Shown here: positions 8,068 through 15,000 of the stretch, piece by piece | Position numbering within the stretch: position 1 is the stretch's first letter | Layout of the letters: each line of letters starts with the position of its first letter | Assembly: GCA_002455425.1 (NCBI GenBank) | Contig: DKKT01000066.1 | Coordinates: 57,514-76,429 of the forward strand | Length of the DNA stretch: 18,916 bases | Direction: 5' to 3' | From: Chthonomonas sp. UBA6659 | GTDB lineage: Bacteria; Armatimonadota; Fimbriimonadia; Fimbriimonadales; Fimbriimonadaceae | Program-made: the position numbers and the translations under genes | Notes under the pieces: generated by a model | Databases searched by the model: none | What the model was told of the DNA's origin: nothing | What the model saw: only the letters and a program-made list of their open reading frames with translations

Positions 8068-8723
8068 AGACGGGGGAGGTGGTCGAGAATGCGGTCGGCG
8101 ACGGTCTCCGGATCGATCCCGAAGCTCTCGACCACCACGGCGTCCGGGGCGACCTGCAGGGGGCTCGTCTCGCGGGTGTAGTCGCGGTGGTCGCGTTCGG
8201 CCACTTGCCGAAGGAGCTCCGCGTAGTCGACGGTGAGACCCTTCGCGTCGAGTTCGGCCTTGCGCCGTCGAACACGCTCTTCGAGGCTTGCGGTGAGAAA
8301 GACCTTGAGGTCGGCGTGAGGGGCGAGGACGGTGGTCGCGTCGCGGCCTTCCAGGGTCACCCCGCCTTCGGCGACGACGGCCTGTTGCTGCCGGACCAGA
8401 CACGCTCGAACCTCGGGAAACGCCGAGAGCGCACTGGCGAGTTCGCCAATCTCCGGCGTCCGGATCAAGGTCGTCACATCCTCCCCGTCGAGGATGACCC
8501 GGGGCGGGTCGCCCTCAAGAAGGTCGATCCGGGTGCCTTCGGCCAGGACGGCGGTCTCGGGGCCATCTTCGGGGCCGAGGCCTTCCCGTTGCGCCTTCAG
8601 GGCAAGTGCACGATACATCGCGCCTGTGTCGAGGTACCGGAGGCCAAGCCGGCGGGCGAGGATTTTCGCCACCGTGCTCTTGCCCGCACCAGCGGGGCCG
8701 TCGATCGCGATGACGAGCCTCAT
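8064..8723 (-). CDS. cmk: Cytidylate (CMP/dCMP) kinase
   Basis: Cytosolic enzyme that phosphorylates CMP and dCMP with ATP in pyrimidine nucleotide recycling. The 219-residue product is typical for the family. The P-loop 'GPAGAGKST' is at residues 9-17, and 'DTGAMYRALA' at 32-41 matches the CMP-binding region. 'EGRDATTVL' is the family's GRDIGTVV site with changed residues. The 'RRRKAEL' LID region and a late 'RDHRDYTRETSPL' (family: RD..D..R...PL) complete the match. Its ATG overlaps the stop codon of the upstream glycosyltransferase as ATGA, so the two are probably translationally coupled. Its stop overlaps the protease stop on the other strand. The pairing with a glycosyltransferase rather than rpsA or plsC is unusual but not informative about function. 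Confidence 0.95.
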   Translation of the reverse strand: MRLVIAIDGPAGAGKSTVAKILARRLGLRYLDTGAMYRALALKAQREGLGPEDGPETAVLAEGTRIDLLEGDPPRVILDGEDVTTLIRTPEIGELASALSAFPEVRACLVRQQQAVVAEGGVTLEGRDATTVLAPHADLKVFLTASLEERVRRRKAELDAKGLTVDYAELLRQVAERDHRDYTRETSPLQVAPDAVVVESFGIDPETVADRILDHLPRL

Positions 8724-9901
8724 CGGACGCCCGCCGCGACGGTGGGAGCACCCAGCGCCCGAAGGTAGATCTCGACGACTCGATCGACCATTCGGTCCTC
8801 GCTGTTGCCCCGGACCGATTGCCGCGCCGCCTGAGCGAAAGCGCGGTAGCGCGCTTCGTCGTCGAGGAGGATGCGGACGCGATCGGCGATGACTTCGGGG
8901 TCATTCCGTACGAGGTAGCCGTTGATGCCGTCTTGGACGGCGTTCCCCGCTCCGCCCCCATGGACGACGATCGCGGGTAGGCCATGGCTCATCGCCTCTG
9001 CGACCACCAGCCCCTGGGTTTCGGTCATCGAAGGGAAGACGAACAGGTCCGCACCGGCATAGTAGGCGTCGACCTCGGCCCGAGGAACGAAACCGAGAAA
9101 CCGGACGCGGTCGCCGATCCCGAGATTGCGAGCCATCTCGGCGCAGGCGTCGCGGTAGGGTCCGTCTCCGACCAACCAAAGCCACAAGCTCGGGTCGTCG
9201 CGGAACAGCAAGGCCGCGGCGTGGAAGAGCGCGCCCATGTTCTTCTCGCGCGCAATGCGTCCTACGTAGAGGAGGACCCTTTGGTCGGGCGCGACGCCGA
9301 AGTGTCGCCGGGTTTCGGACCGTAAGAGGGGGTCGTCGACAGGGAGTCCCGTCGCGGTCGGGATGACCGTGATCGGGGTGCGGACGCTGTGGCGGAGCAG
9401 CCAGCGCTGGGCTGCCTCGCTCGGGGTGATGACCTCATCGACCTCGTTGTAATAGTAGTGCGTGTGCTTCGCGATCTTGTAGCGCACGTACCGCTTGGGG
9501 ACGAACGGGATGTAGTGGGCGTACTTGTCGTACAGCGTGTGGTAGGTCGAAACGACCGGAAGTTCGTGCGACTGGGCCCATCGCAAGCCGACGAATCCAA
9601 TCGTGAACGGCGTATGCGTGTGGACCACGTCGTAGGTTTGGCGTCGGAAATGCCGCAGCATCGGATAGAACGGCGGAAAGGCGAGGGGATACTGCTTGGT
9701 CCAAGGGGTGGGAAACGCCGGAAATCGGTAGGTCGAGGGGTCCGAGTCTCGATAACCGAAGTGAGCTGCCGTCCAGATGTGAACGGAGTGGCCTCGCTCC
9801 CTCAGCCCTCGCACCAGCATGTCGATGCTGATGCTCACACCGTTCAAAATCGGCAACGCGCTGTCCGAGAAGAGAGCGATGCGGAGGCGGTGTCGATCCA
9901 T
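8720..9901 (-). CDS. GT4-family glycosyltransferase, resembling diacylglycerol glucosyltransferases
   Basis: The 393-residue GT-B enzyme has the N-terminal 'SDSALPILNGVSISIDMLVRGL' acceptor-side signature, 'VHTHTPFTIGF', and 'STYHTLYDKYAHY'. The donor-side half has 'LLYVGRIAREKN', 'LVGDGPYRD', and the retaining E-x7-E motif 'ETQGLVVAE' (E294 and E302). This set is typical of processive or monoglycosyl lipid transferases that add a sugar to diacylglycerol or phosphatidylinositol at the inner membrane face. The exact acceptor is not settled by sequence, and a polysaccharide-building GT4 is possible. The ATG at 9901 lacks a ribosome binding site; a TAATCT box ten bases upstream suggests a very short leader. 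It is the first gene of a two-gene unit with cmk. Confidence 0.88.
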   Translation of the reverse strand: MDRHRLRIALFSDSALPILNGVSISIDMLVRGLRERGHSVHIWTAAHFGYRDSDPSTYRFPAFPTPWTKQYPLAFPPFYPMLRHFRRQTYDVVHTHTPFTIGFVGLRWAQSHELPVVSTYHTLYDKYAHYIPFVPKRYVRYKIAKHTHYYYNEVDEVITPSEAAQRWLLRHSVRTPITVIPTATGLPVDDPLLRSETRRHFGVAPDQRVLLYVGRIAREKNMGALFHAAALLFRDDPSLWLWLVGDGPYRDACAEMARNLGIGDRVRFLGFVPRAEVDAYYAGADLFVFPSMTETQGLVVAEAMSHGLPAIVVHGGGAGNAVQDGINGYLVRNDPEVIADRVRILLDDEARYRAFAQAARQSVRGNSEDRMVDRVVEIYLRALGAPTVAAGVR

Positions 9902-9911
9902 CGGCTGATGG

Positions 9912-9982
9912 AGATTACCGAAACCGGGGCAGGGAGGTTGCGCCCGGCCGAGGCAACCTCAGGGCGGCCACACCAGTAGACT
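9912..9982. promoter_or_regulatory. Mirror-symmetric divergent promoter candidate
   Basis: An 8-bp inverted repeat (GAGGTTGC at 9934-9941, GCAACCTC at 9953-9960) sits between two divergent genes. Read outward on each strand, CAACCT is followed after exactly 17 bases by a -10-like box: TAGACT (9977-9982) on plus, TAATCT (9917-9912) on minus. The boxes end 9 and 10 bases before the GTG at 9992 and the ATG at 9901, neither of which has a ribosome binding site. The arms could be -35 elements of an alternative sigma factor, or an operator for one dimeric regulator controlling both genes. Confidence 0.45.
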
Positions 9983-9991
9983 TACGCGAGC

Positions 9992-10771
9992 GTGGAGGAT
10001 ATCGTCCGTCAAGACCGCAGGCTTCTCGTGCGCGAACTGATTCGCCCGCGCCGAGTTTTCGCGTTGTGCGCGACCGGCTTGGCTCTCTGGTTACTCCTGC
10101 CTGTCGTGGGGATTCCGCGCGTCTGGATCGTGGTCCTGGCGGCGGTTTGGGCGGCCGCAGCCTATCTCGCTTCATCGAAGCGCCGATTTCAGAACCGACG
10201 GTACGAGCTCCTGTGGAACGCCTGCGAGGATCGGCTCGAGAAGTTCGGTGTGGCCCTCAAGGCGATGAAGCGCGACCAGATCGCCGAGTTCGCTGAGATG
10301 CCGAACACGATCCGCGAAGTCGCCAACTCGCTGTACCTCGCACTCCGCCGCGCGGATCTCGTTTTTCTCGAGATCTCGAAGAGTGAGGGCTGGCTTCAGG
10401 GAACGAGCGGCATCCATACGCCGACCCCCAACGATCCCCAGGCGAAGGAGCTCTATCGGATCGCGGACAAGAACGTCGCCGAGTATAAGCGTCACTTCGA
10501 CGCGGTCATGGCCGGAGTGCAGCGCGCCGAAGCTCAGGCGGCCGTCTTCACCACCACGCTCGACACCCTCCGCATGAAGATGTTGGGCTACCGGTTGACG
10601 GGTCGAAAGCCGGAGCTCTCGACCCAGGAGTTTCTCGAGTCTTTGACCGAGGCGAAGCTCCAGCTCGAAGCCATCGACAAGGCGCTCGACGAACTTGAGC
10701 TCAGCCCGTTCCCGACGACGGTCACGATTCTCCCCGACGCGCCGCCGGTCGAGGAACAGCGGCTCTTCTGA
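9992..10771 (+). CDS. Uncharacterised membrane protein with two N-terminal helices and a cytoplasmic helical domain
   Basis: I do not recognise the family. The 259-residue product begins with a basic stretch ('RRLLVRELIRPRR', 9-21) and two closely spaced membrane helices (about 22-40 and 43-60). The positive 'SSKRRFQNRR' after them predicts both ends in the cytoplasm. The rest (about 65-235) is charged and probably all-helical, with a proline-rich C-terminus. The layout recalls XpaC-type proteins (two helices plus a helical domain), but I see no decisive motif. The GTG start has no ribosome binding site and lies nine bases after a TAGACT box. Its stop codon abuts the stop of the lipoprotein gene on the opposite strand as TGATCA. 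Confidence 0.75.
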   Translation: MEDIVRQDRRLLVRELIRPRRVFALCATGLALWLLLPVVGIPRVWIVVLAAVWAAAAYLASSKRRFQNRRYELLWNACEDRLEKFGVALKAMKRDQIAEFAEMPNTIREVANSLYLALRRADLVFLEISKSEGWLQGTSGIHTPTPNDPQAKELYRIADKNVAEYKRHFDAVMAGVQRAEAQAAVFTTTLDTLRMKMLGYRLTGRKPELSTQEFLESLTEAKLQLEAIDKALDELELSPFPTTVTILPDAPPVEEQRLF

Positions 10772-11203
10772 TCACCATTGCGGCTTCTTTGGCTGGGGTG
10801 GCTCGGGTAGCGCACGATTGGCCCATTGTCGAAGTCCGGCGACGACCCCGAAGCCGACCGGCAGGATCGCGAGCGCCCACCAGGGGAAGCCTCCACCTGA
10901 GGATCGAGCGTCCGTCCGGTTTCGCCCCTCGTCGAGGACTTGGCGGCCGTCGATCTGTTCAGCCGCTGCCCCCAGGTTCTCCCTCGCCCCGGGATCGACG
11001 GTAGGAGCGGGTGCCGACTCGACTTGTGTATTCAAAGGGACGTCCCCGTACGTCGGTACCGTGCCCTGGTACTTTTGCTTCGTCCCGACAGAGGCATCCG
11101 ACTCTTCCGGGATCCACGTCTTCCCTCTCGGCTTATCCTCGTGGAACGCACAAGCGCCCACCGCGAGCGCGGCGACGACGATTGAGAGCAGTTTCTTCAT
11201 CAT
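10772..11203 (-). CDS. Small lipoprotein with a C-terminal membrane helix, last gene of the pilin operon
   Basis: The 143-residue product starts 'MMKKLLSIVVAALAVGAC', with the lipobox Cys at 18. A low-complexity Pro/Glu/Thr-rich middle follows, then a second hydrophobic segment 'WWALAILPVGFGVVAGL' (about 115-133) before a proline/lysine tail. No known family is recognised. GAGGTG lies upstream. The first ATG (11203) overlaps the stop of the PilX-like gene as ATGA; the second ATG (11200) has better spacing from the Shine-Dalgarno, so either may be used. Coupling to the PilX-like gene suggests it serves the same fibre or secretion apparatus, perhaps as an anchor or pilotin, though that is inference. 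Two membrane attachments in one small protein are unusual. Confidence 0.75.
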   Translation of the reverse strand: MMKKLLSIVVAALAVGACAFHEDKPRGKTWIPEESDASVGTKQKYQGTVPTYGDVPLNTQVESAPAPTVDPGARENLGAAAEQIDGRQVLDEGRNRTDARSSGGGFPWWALAILPVGFGVVAGLRQWANRALPEPPQPKKPQW

Positions 11204-13098
11204 TGGGCACCTCTTTGGTAGCGGAATCCGCGGTCTTGCCACGTGCTGCGAAGCATCACCGGACTCCTGGGGAGTTGCAGGTCGATGAGGGGCGTCCGGC
11301 TGATCGAACGTTCCCGGATACGGTTATCGTAGTTGAGCCGAACGGGCAGGCTCCACGCGACGATCGCCTCGTCCTTTGAGATGATCGTGCCGTTCAGGGT
11401 CATGCCGCCTCCGGCGGTGCCGACGTTGCCGCCGCCCACGAAGTTGGTGTAGAGGATCGCGTCGACCGTATTCACACCGATGTCTCGGCCCTGGGAATCG
11501 GTCGCCACGGAGCGGAGCGTGGCATCGGGGATGACGCTCTGGTACAGCATGCGCCCGGTTGAGTCACGGTTCTTCGCGTTGTAAGCCGGGATGTAGTTTC
11601 CGTTCTCGTCGTATCGCCCCTTCGTGAAGGGCGGCATCATGTAGTAGAGCGGGTAGCTGTCCGTGAACGTCAGAGGATTCCCGAGAATCACGCTCCCACG
11701 AGCCGCCAACCCAAGGAAGTCCCGCTTCTCGTTGAAGTTCTCGACCGCCTGCATCGAGCTCCGCCCGCCGGTGTAGCGGAAGTCGGGCGCGTTCCTGTAC
11801 GTGATGTTGCCGACGATGTGGACGTTGCGGCCGGTGTAAATCGTGCCTTGGCCCTGAACGACGCCTTTCATAACGACATCCTGGGTGATGGTGACCGGCC
11901 CGTGAATTCGGATCGGGTTCGTGCTTGTCCCGACGAGGACGGCCGAGCCATCGATGACCCCGTTCGTCGTCAGCCGCTTGTAGGCTCCCGCACCCCCGTT
12001 CAGCGACGGGTCCCAGACCTCGAGGTAGGCAACCTGGTTGAAGTTCGGGTTGGCCGATCCGTCTTGCCAGGTCTGCTTCGGGTTGCGGTAATTGCCGCTG
12101 AGCCCCTGGTAGTAGGGCAGGTCGCTCAAGTCCGGCATCACGACTTCCTGCGTCGGGCTCGTGTCCAGGGTCGTCACCGTGGGAGTCTCGGCGGTGTTGA
12201 CGCGACTCCACCCGCGAACGCCACGAGCATCCATCATCGCCGCGCCAAAGGCGCGGTTCGTCTGGAGCGAAGCCGCCGACTCGAAGACGAAATCACGATT
12301 CTGCTCGAACGAGGTCGACCCGACCGCTCCGTGCCGGACAGGATCGTAGCCTTGCCGCACGCGCGCACTGTTGTTGAACGACGAGATGTAGCTCGACGTC
12401 GTCTGCTTGACTGGGGCCATGTTGATGTTGCCGGGTGCGCCCGGATCGAGCTTGTCGTTGTTGCAAGCGATCACGGAGCCGTTCACGGTCGGGGATCCGT
12501 TGAGGAAGTCGAAGTTCCCGTTCGCGCGCATGTCCCCGTTGACGATGAGCTGGTTCGCGGCGAATCCGTCCATCCAACCGTAGTTGTTGATGAAGTAGGT
12601 GTAATCGAACACCTGGCTCCGCGCGAGTTCGAACCGAGCCGAAACGTCGACGACTTTGCTCGTCTCGGTGCCGTCGAGTTGGCCGTTGCCGTTGCGGTCG
12701 ATGAAGCCGACCGCGCGAACGGTCACGATCCGGCTGTAGGGATCGTTGTTGGGACTCGCGTAGCCGATGACGCCCGCGGAAAACGCGCCGATATTGGGAA
12801 TCGTCCCACTGGTGACGACCGCCGCACTGCCGTACGAGGCGCCCGTGCACCAGTCGTCCATGTCGAAGAAGTTCTGGTCGATCTTGAACGGTCGCCAGAG
12901 ACTTCGAAGAACGCTCTGTACTCCGGCCTCGCAGACGTGGGTGAGCTGGACCTCCTCGGTCTGGCGCTTCGAGAGGCGCACGGTCTGGGTGGCGCTGTTC
13001 ACGTAGGACACGCCGGCAACGGCGACGAGCGTGAGAATCCCAAAGGTCGTCACCATCGCATAGCCGCGTCGAGTCCTGTGTTTTCGGAGAAGTTGCAT
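11200..13098 (-). CDS. Large PilX-like protein with a beta-solenoid-like region
   Basis: The 632-residue product begins 'MQLLRKHRTRRGYAMVTTFGILTLVAVAGVSYVNSA', with one membrane helix (about 13-34). A helical stretch with 'LSKRQTEEVQLTHVCEAGVQSVLRSL' follows, as in PilX-type minor pilins. The canonical GFSLxE cleavage site is absent. The rest is beta-rich with many Asn/Gly. 'VNGSVIACNN' and residues about 389-434 ('GPVTITQDVVMKGVVQGQGTIYTGRNVHIVGNITY') look like stacked short strands of a bactofilin- or DUF4900-like solenoid. The ATG at 13098 is chosen because AAGGAG lies six bases upstream; a longer ORF to 13152 would start within an inter-gene hairpin. It follows the two prepilin genes, so it is probably a minor component at the tip of a type IV pilus-like fibre. 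The function of the solenoid is unknown. Confidence 0.8.
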   Translation of the reverse strand: MQLLRKHRTRRGYAMVTTFGILTLVAVAGVSYVNSATQTVRLSKRQTEEVQLTHVCEAGVQSVLRSLWRPFKIDQNFFDMDDWCTGASYGSAAVVTSGTIPNIGAFSAGVIGYASPNNDPYSRIVTVRAVGFIDRNGNGQLDGTETSKVVDVSARFELARSQVFDYTYFINNYGWMDGFAANQLIVNGDMRANGNFDFLNGSPTVNGSVIACNNDKLDPGAPGNINMAPVKQTTSSYISSFNNSARVRQGYDPVRHGAVGSTSFEQNRDFVFESAASLQTNRAFGAAMMDARGVRGWSRVNTAETPTVTTLDTSPTQEVVMPDLSDLPYYQGLSGNYRNPKQTWQDGSANPNFNQVAYLEVWDPSLNGGAGAYKRLTTNGVIDGSAVLVGTSTNPIRIHGPVTITQDVVMKGVVQGQGTIYTGRNVHIVGNITYRNAPDFRYTGGRSSMQAVENFNEKRDFLGLAARGSVILGNPLTFTDSYPLYYMMPPFTKGRYDENGNYIPAYNAKNRDSTGRMLYQSVIPDATLRSVATDSQGRDIGVNTVDAILYTNFVGGGNVGTAGGGMTLNGTIISKDEAIVAWSLPVRLNYDNRIRERSISRTPLIDLQLPRSPVMLRSTWQDRGFRYQRGAQ

Positions 13099-13104
13099 CG
13101 GAGG

Positions 13105-13140
13105 CTCCTTGAGACGATCCCGGCATCTCCAGCCAAGGAG
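13105..13140 (-). promoter_or_regulatory. Hairpin that would hide the ribosome binding site of the PilX-like gene
   Basis: In the minus-strand mRNA, CUCCUUG (13140-13134) pairs perfectly with CAAGGAG (13111-13105), which contains the Shine-Dalgarno for the ATG at 13098. A second segment AGAUG/CGUCU (one G-U pair) extends the stem inside after a one-sided GCUGG bulge. The stem would limit translation of the large PilX-like protein relative to the upstream prepilins. This is seen in the sequence; the regulatory effect is inferred. Confidence 0.5.
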
Positions 13141-13156
13141 ACGGTGGGACACAGAA

Positions 13157-13176
13157 GGGGAGTCGCAAGACTCCCC
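13157..13176 (-). terminator. Intra-operon hairpin four bases after the PilW-like stop codon
   Basis: GGGGAGTC and GACTCCCC form a perfect 8-bp stem around a TTGC loop on the minus strand, followed by the modestly T-rich TTCTGTGT. The T-tract is too poor for a confident intrinsic terminator. A partial terminator, or a stabiliser or processing site between the second and third operon genes, is more likely. Confidence 0.45.
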
Positions 13177-13180
13177 GCGG

Positions 13181-13774
13181 TCATCGGGTCAGGGTTGGGA
13201 TGTTGCGCAGAAAGATCGTCTCGCGAGATCGCCCGAGCACCCAGCCGCCACGGTTGCTCGACGTGCGGGAGACGACCATGATGGTCAACTGGCGCGTGAT
13301 GGAGCCCGCCCCTGGAGTAAAGATCGCGTAGGCAGAGCCGCCCGCCGTGGGCGTGAATCCATTCGACTGGGGATCGCGCAGGATGACGTTGCGACAGAGT
13401 ATCCGGGTTCGACTCTCGTCGGTCACCCGAATGTTGCCGACCCCCGACCCGGTCGTGATCCACTCCATCCGGCGCGTCACGCCGTCCCATTGTGCGGGTA
13501 CGACGTAGCTGCCTTCCGAGTCGCGGACGGGGAGCCGGTAGTTCAGGGCGGTGCCCGATTCGACCGTAACCGCCATCGCCTCCCGCAGTTCGACGGCGAT
13601 CGTACGCACCGCGTTTTGAGCGTCGGACTCCGCGTCGATGCGGCCCTGACCAACTGCCCAGCTCCCCATCGTGGAGATCATCACCGACACCGCGGTGAAG
13701 AGTGTGAGCACGGAGATGAACGCGGCGGTCAACGTCTCGACGAGCGTCGCTCCCCGATGGCGGCGCGCTCTCAT
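13181..13774 (-). CDS. Type IV prepilin-like protein (PilW/PulJ-like minor pilin)
   Basis: The 197-residue product has a class III signal: the basic 'MRARRHRG' leader, predicted cleavage between Gly8 and Ala9, 'ATLVE' with the conserved Glu at +5 (Glu13), and a hydrophobic helix (about 14-35). The remainder contains 'DAQNAVRTIAVELREAM', typical of PilW/PulJ-type minor pilins, and a beta-rich C-terminal domain. Prepilin peptidase would process it at the inner membrane and it would enter a pilus-like fibre. Its ATG overlaps the preceding gene's stop as ATGA, so expression is probably coupled. The precise minor-pilin type is uncertain. Confidence 0.85.
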   Translation of the reverse strand: MRARRHRGATLVETLTAAFISVLTLFTAVSVMISTMGSWAVGQGRIDAESDAQNAVRTIAVELREAMAVTVESGTALNYRLPVRDSEGSYVVPAQWDGVTRRMEWITTGSGVGNIRVTDESRTRILCRNVILRDPQSNGFTPTAGGSAYAIFTPGAGSITRQLTIMVVSRTSSNRGGWVLGRSRETIFLRNIPTLTR

Positions 13775-14217
13775 AGGTTTGCCACCAAGGTGCCGATTCG
13801 TACCGACTTCTCCCGGCCTCCGTCGGTGTACCGCACCTCGACCGTCGCTCGGCGCAGATCGATGTCGACCTGCTCAAGGATGACGCGACCCGAGCCGCTT
13901 GTCAGGATGCGGGAGGGGTTGTCGAGCGCCGCCGAGTCGACGTTCGAGAAGCTGTACGTGTTCTCGGCGATCGGTTCGACGCTGTCAATCAACCCGGCCG
14001 CGCGGAGTTGGCCGGGCGTCGCATTGGCGTAGCCGAGCGATCGGATCGCCTCAAGCTGTTTTTGGGCAAGACCGGTCGCTTTGTTGTTCAGGTCTGCACG
14101 GGCGCGGCTCGTGTTCGCGATGGGCATGCTCGCAGCAAGCACCATCGCGCTGAGCATCGCCAAGAAGACGCCGAACAGCACTTCGACCAGCGAGAAGCCG
14201 GTTCTTTTGCGTTTCAT
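13771..14217 (-). CDS. Type IV prepilin-like protein (PilV/PulI-like), first gene of the pilin operon
   Basis: The 148-residue product starts 'MKRKRTGFSLVEVLFG', a textbook prepilin site: basic leader, cleavage after Gly7, Phe8 at +1 and Glu12 at +5, then a long hydrophobic helix. 'ATGLAQKQLEAIRSLGY' after the helix is typical of PilV/GspI-type proteins. The start at 14217 is chosen because it gives the normal short leader; an ORF reaching 14286 would add 23 residues that do not look like a pilin leader. No clear Shine-Dalgarno is visible. The assembly ATPase, platform protein and prepilin peptidase must be encoded elsewhere. Confidence 0.87.
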   Translation of the reverse strand: MKRKRTGFSLVEVLFGVFLAMLSAMVLAASMPIANTSRARADLNNKATGLAQKQLEAIRSLGYANATPGQLRAAGLIDSVEPIAENTYSFSNVDSAALDNPSRILTSGSGRVILEQVDIDLRRATVEVRYTDGGREKSVRIGTLVANL

Positions 14218-14319
14218 GTTGTCCAACCGGCACCCTCGGCTTGTCGCGAGCGGAGGAACGCCGGATCCTACCTCTGGTAAGTGCATTCCCGTTGCATCGC
14301 GGAGAGCGGCCCCGTGTTG

Positions 14320-14934
14320 TCACGTGTTTTCGGACTGTCGACGCTTGGCCATTGCCGCGAGGACGCCCAGGACGACCAAAGCGGCCGCGGCTCCGAGCAG
14401 CGGGCCACTGTACATCGCCGGACCGGGGGGTAGCGGCACGCGCTCCAATCGTCGTTCGCGCTTCGCCCTGCGCCGGCGCAGCTCCAAGGCAAGGCTCTTC
14501 TCGCCCTGAGCCATCGCCCAACGATGGTTGGCCGAGAAGATCGGTTTGATCGCAAACGAAAGCCAGCGGAGAAGCGGCTTCTTCGCTCGCACCGACCAGT
14601 CGTAGAGCACGAGCGCGCGGGCACCCTCCTGGCGAAGCGACCAGACGCCTTCGCCGACGAAATCTCCGCCGGCGTCGAGGGCAAAGCCGTTCGGACAATC
14701 GGAGGCGGTGACCCGGAACGTCCAACGGAGCGTGTAAGGGAGCCAGCCGCGGGTCAGCAGGCGGACGACCTTCCCCACGCCTTTGGCGTCGCCCGGCTCG
14801 TCGACGGCGACGCCCAGATAGACCGAGGGCCACCAAACCGGCAAACTCTCGACGTCTTCGAGGATCTCCGAAATCTCCTCGATCGTGGCGTCGAATTCCC
14901 AAAGCGTGACGAATCGATAGTCGCTCGCGGCCAT
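14320..14934 (-). CDS. SRPBCC-fold protein with a C-terminal membrane anchor
   Basis: Residues about 1-150 match the START/SRPBCC (polyketide cyclase-like) helix-grip fold: 'FDATIEEISEILEDVESLPVWWPSVY' is the typical opening and 'GARALVLYDWSVRAKKPLL' a typical later strand. A basic helix (about 150-165) leads to a C-terminal membrane helix 'GPLLGAAAALVVLGVLAAMA' (about 177-196) and a short polar tail, 204 residues in total. Such folds bind hydrophobic ligands; the tail would hold it on the membrane, perhaps for lipid handling, but the ligand is unknown. The ATG at 14934 is preceded by CACAAT at exactly six bases and no ribosome binding site, suggesting a leaderless mRNA. It is upstream of, and in the same direction as, the pilin operon with a 102-base gap. 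Confidence 0.75.
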   Translation of the reverse strand: MAASDYRFVTLWEFDATIEEISEILEDVESLPVWWPSVYLGVAVDEPGDAKGVGKVVRLLTRGWLPYTLRWTFRVTASDCPNGFALDAGGDFVGEGVWSLRQEGARALVLYDWSVRAKKPLLRWLSFAIKPIFSANHRWAMAQGEKSLALELRRRRAKRERRLERVPLPPGPAMYSGPLLGAAAALVVLGVLAAMAKRRQSENT

Positions 14935-14940
14935 GCCCTG

Positions 14941-14992
14941 ATTGTGACGTGGGCAAAGGTGAACCTCGCATGAAACTCCTTTGGCCCACAAT
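14941..14992. promoter_or_regulatory. Divergent -10-like boxes between the SRPBCC and TrpG/PabA genes
   Basis: CACAAT occurs on the minus strand at 14946-14941, six bases before the SRPBCC ATG, and on the plus strand at 14987-14992, eight bases before the TrpG/PabA ATG. The two form a facing-outward pair of identical hexamers. No convincing -35 box is seen on either side. The plus-strand gene also has AGGAG between box and ATG, so its box could be chance. Confidence 0.35.
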
Positions 14993-15000
14993 AGGAGTCG

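Noticed and set aside
6616..8403. A 595-codon open frame on the minus strand
   Set aside because: It runs opposite the protease and in another frame across cmk; the composition is that of a shadow frame and no motif is visible.
11818..13281. A 487-codon open frame on the plus strand
   Set aside because: It is antisense to the PilX-like gene and the end of the PilW-like gene; its sequence is a low-complexity Val/Asp/Arg shadow.
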